DNA of 64,000 nt from Oceanospirillaceae bacterium (GTDB lineage: Bacteria > Pseudomonadota > Gammaproteobacteria > Pseudomonadales > Litoribrevibacteraceae), in NCBI GenBank assembly GCA_015665455.1, contig JADFAD010000002.1:124001-188000 (forward strand), given 5' to 3'. Positions 61,957 through 64,000 of the stretch are shown here, piece by piece. A model generated the notes under the pieces. That model did not search any database, had not been told where the DNA came from, and worked only from the letters and a program-made list of their open reading frames with translations. Every line of letters starts with the position of its first letter. Position 1 is the stretch's first letter. Position numbers and translations under genes: made by a program.

Positions 61957-62135
61957 GAGTAATAGACCTCGTAAATTGCTTTGCGCACATTATGGGAATT
62001 CCAGCCTTGTAAGCAAGTGCTGAAGCGTTGAAGATACAAATAAGTAACAATAAAAATAACGTTTTTTAGCATAGGATTATTAATCTTGAGCCGCTTGTCG
62101 GGTATTATATGCACTCTCGAACTTGGGAGCACTCA

Positions 62136-62936
62136 ATGAGAATCATAAGTCTCAACGTAAATGGCATAAAAAAAGCGGCTGAACGCGGCTTTTTTGAATG
62201 GATGATAGAACAAGACGCAGACGTCGTTTGCGTACAAGACCTACAAGCCAAAGAATATCAACTCAGTGAAGAGATGATTAACCCAGGCAGTTACTCTGGT
62301 TATTTCTTTGATGCGGAAGAAGACGGATTCTCAGGCGTTGCGGTTTACTGCAAAGAACCTCCCAAAGCGATCATGTTTGGCTTAGGCAATCCAGAGTTCG
62401 ACATGGAAGGCCGTTTTATCCAAGCGGACTTTGAAAAAGTAAGTGTAGCGTCCGTGTTATTTCCCTCTGGCGTTGCAGGCACTCCCCTGCAAGATCATAA
62501 ATTTCAATTTATGAAAGCCTTCATGGGGCATTTAAAGAAGACGTTACGTAAACGCCGCGACTTCTTGTTTTGCGGAACACTGTACGTGGGTCACAAAACA
62601 GGTGACGTCTATGACTGGAAAAACCAACAAGGTAAATCCGGCTTCATGGACGAAGAGCGCGCCTGGATGGATCACATTCTAGGGCCAATGGGCTATATAG
62701 ATTGTTTCCGTGAAGCCAACTACGATAATGATGAATTTACTTGGTGGCCAAACGAAGCGGGCTCTTGGGAACGCAATGAAGGCTGGAGAATTGATTACCA
62801 TCTTGGTACACCAGGGCTTAAACGTCGAGCGGCACATGCTAAAGCCTATAAAAACAAACGTTTTAGCGATCATGCCCCGGTCATCATTGACTACGACTAC
62901 GAACTGAACGGCGAAGAAGATTTCAACTTCTTCTAA
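62136..62936 (+). CDS. crc: Catabolite repression control protein Crc
   Basis: A 266-residue member of the exonuclease III fold that in Pseudomonas acts with Hfq to repress translation of catabolic mRNAs. It starts MRIISLNVNGIKKAAERGFF. The nuclease metal residues are degenerate: the usual G-D-x-N site reads FCGTLYVGHKTGDV, as in known Crc. SDHAPVIIDYDY is kept near the C-terminus. Position beside pyrE supports Crc rather than ExoIII. ATG 62136 gives the family N-terminus. Confidence 0.92.
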   Translation: MRIISLNVNGIKKAAERGFFEWMIEQDADVVCVQDLQAKEYQLSEEMINPGSYSGYFFDAEEDGFSGVAVYCKEPPKAIMFGLGNPEFDMEGRFIQADFEKVSVASVLFPSGVAGTPLQDHKFQFMKAFMGHLKKTLRKRRDFLFCGTLYVGHKTGDVYDWKNQQGKSGFMDEERAWMDHILGPMGYIDCFREANYDNDEFTWWPNEAGSWERNEGWRIDYHLGTPGLKRRAAHAKAYKNKRFSDHAPVIIDYDYELNGEEDFNFF

Positions 62937-62944
62937 CCAAATAC

Positions 62945-62971
62945 AAAGGTCGCCACGGCGACCTTTTTTTT
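62945..62971 (+). terminator. Terminator of crc
   Basis: AAAGGTCGCC and GGCGACCTTT form a stem with a short loop and a run of eight or more T residues, 9 bp after the stop. Confidence 0.92.
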
Positions 62972-63142
62972 GTTACTTCTAACATCATGTCTGTTTGTTG
63001 ATCTTATGCAAAGATCAATTCCATTACGCATTGCCCGCTTCCTCCTACAATCAATAGAAATGAGTCAACGTTCATTCTGAGTTCATTAATCAAGTAATGA
63101 ATCACTCAGTTGTTTCAGCGTCTGTTGAAGAGGGTATGTATC

Positions 63143-63409
63143 ATGAAAAAACTCATCATAGTGACTTTTACTGTTTGTTTTTCAGGACAGTTGACGGCCT
63201 TCGGGATTCCCGGCGTTGATCTCAAAGTCGGCACTGACGCTCAAAATACAATGACAGCGCTTAAAGTGCTTCAGGACAAAGGCATAAAATGCGATAACAT
63301 TACGGATATGGAGCCCAAAGGTACTGGCATGAAAGTGCAATGCGATGGAGGAAAGCACTACACCTTAATAAAGAACGGAAAAGGCGAATACGTAATGAAA
63401 ACCAATTAA
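63143..63409 (+). CDS. Small secreted hypothetical protein
   Basis: An 88-residue protein with a signal peptide (about 1-19, KKLIIVTFTVCFSGQLTAFG) and a mature part of about 68 residues holding two Cys (KCDNIT and VQCDGG) that could form a disulfide. The C-terminal half (GTGMKVQCDGGKHYTLIKNG) looks beta-rich. GAGG precedes ATG 63143. I do not recognise it. Confidence 0.65.
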   Translation: MKKLIIVTFTVCFSGQLTAFGIPGVDLKVGTDAQNTMTALKVLQDKGIKCDNITDMEPKGTGMKVQCDGGKHYTLIKNGKGEYVMKTN

Positions 63410-63459
63410 CGGTCGAATTTATGTTTCGCCCGTACATTCACTTTACTCGGCAATAGCCG

Positions 63460-64000
63460 TTACGTGATGGCAGGTTCAAACGCATCAATCAATAAATTAT
63501 CTCGTGTGACACCACGCATAAAACATTTCACCTGGAGATTAGAAATCATCTCAGATGCACCACAAAGGTAAAAACGCTTACCTTTCATCGTTGGGTAGGT
63601 CTCTAAAATAACCTCCTCAACATTACCTTGATGCATATCCTTTTCCGGATCTCGACGAACAACCCAATGAACAGACAACTGCTTATTCCGGGCTTGAAGT
63701 TCCATTAATTCCTGCTGAAAGTAAAAATGACTGGGCTCCCCTGCGCCTAAATACAGATCTATTTTTCCTTGATGGTGGTTCGAAGTTGCATCCTTTATAA
63801 CCCCAACGAGAGGAGCTAGTCCTGTCCCCGTCGCGACTAATACCAAGTCTTGCTCATAACTTGCAACATCATAAACACATTCGCCAAAAGGAGCCTCAAC
63901 ACGAATTAAACCGCCCACACTTAACTCATTCTTGGCCCACTGGCCAAATATCCCGTTAGGATAAATACGTACATGCAATTCAACATAGCCGTCCGACGGT
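63460..64000 (-). CDS. FAD/NAD(P)-binding oxidoreductase, Fre/ferredoxin reductase-like (partial)
   Basis: The C-terminal 180 residues of a flavin reductase; the frame stays open to the right edge, so the start is outside. Visible are the end of the flavin domain (VELHVRIYPNGIFG; GGLIRVEAPFGECVYD), the NAD(P)-binding motif LVATGTGLAPLVGVI, LYLGAGEPSHFYFQQEL and the C-terminal FYLCGASEMISN. It resembles ferredoxin-fused or stand-alone reductases of the CDP-6-deoxy-glucoseen reductase class. Whether a [2Fe-2S] domain lies upstream cannot be seen. Confidence 0.85.
   Translation of the reverse strand, partial: PSDGYVELHVRIYPNGIFGQWAKNELSVGGLIRVEAPFGECVYDVASYEQDLVLVATGTGLAPLVGVIKDATSNHHQGKIDLYLGAGEPSHFYFQQELMELQARNKQLSVHWVVRRDPEKDMHQGNVEEVILETYPTMKGKRFYLCGASEMISNLQVKCFMRGVTRDNLLIDAFEPAIT

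Overview
The window looks like a chromosomal backbone segment of a free-living, probably marine, gammaproteobacterium on the Pseudomonas/Oceanospirillales side of the class. The evidence is gene content and order: a magnesium-type (zinc-cysteine-free) HemB, the algZ-algR-hemC-hemD-hemX-hemY block, argH and class I cyaA, lptM-lysA-dapF-DUF484-xerC-HAD, a SutA-like protein, TetR/aldehyde dehydrogenase-coaD-fdx-mutM, rpmG-rpmB-radC-coaBC-dut-algC-argB-slmA, and pyrE beside crc. Codon use is AT-leaning. I cannot name the genus from sequence alone. No rRNA, tRNA, CRISPR array, insertion sequence, prophage or integron was found.

Layout. 1-8.6 kb: end of a Gln/Glu-rich gene, a small membrane-anchored unknown, elbB, hemB, convergent ppk and ppx (polyphosphate synthesis and breakdown sharing one bidirectional terminator), trxA, rho. 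8.8-13.4 kb: a curli locus, csgE-csgF-csgG, then csgB-csgA, then a CsgC-like gene. The CsgA-like curlin is about 500 residues with around 20 repeats. 13.5-17.9 kb: ubiD with a ferredoxin-flavin reductase fusion, and a PiT phosphate transporter. 18-24.3 kb (minus strand): algZ-algR-hemC-hemD-hemX-hemY. 24.5-33.7 kb: an orphan solute-binding protein, a Tat-exported M15 peptidase, a half-size GDT1 protein, argH, cyaA, a KAS III enzyme and a GST. 33.8-38.5 kb: lptM-lysA-dapF-DUF484-xerC-HAD. 38.5-43.1 kb: an orphan lipase foldase, a SutA-like regulator, a chalcone-isomerase-like secreted protein, then a divergent TetR/aldehyde dehydrogenase pair with two operator-like palindromes. 43.3-47 kb: coaD, ferredoxin, a beta-barrel protein, a small membrane protein, mutM, ung. 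47.2-52.7 kb: tandem HDOD paralogues, hydantoinase A with a TRIC-like channel, marC. 52.7-62.9 kb: rpmG, rpmB, radC, coaBC, dut, membrane-anchored algC, argB, slmA, a DUF4124 protein, pyrE, crc. The end holds a small secreted unknown and part of a flavin/NAD reductase.

How it fits together. Most genes are housekeeping: heme (hemBCD with hemX/hemY), lysine and arginine synthesis, CoA (coaBC, coaD), pyrimidine and dUTP metabolism, DNA repair (mutM, ung, radC) and chromosome resolution (xerC). A second theme is surface and lifestyle control: curli amyloid, AlgZR, cAMP, polyphosphate, AlgC sugar phosphates, Crc catabolite control, SutA and HDOD signalling. I did not find a wholly new system. The observations most worth following up are the very long curlin with its promoter repeats, the paired operators at the TetR/aldehyde dehydrogenase junction, the orphan lipase foldase, the tandem HDOD pair with a Hfq/Crc-like A-rich leader, and the HyuA-TRIC gene pair.
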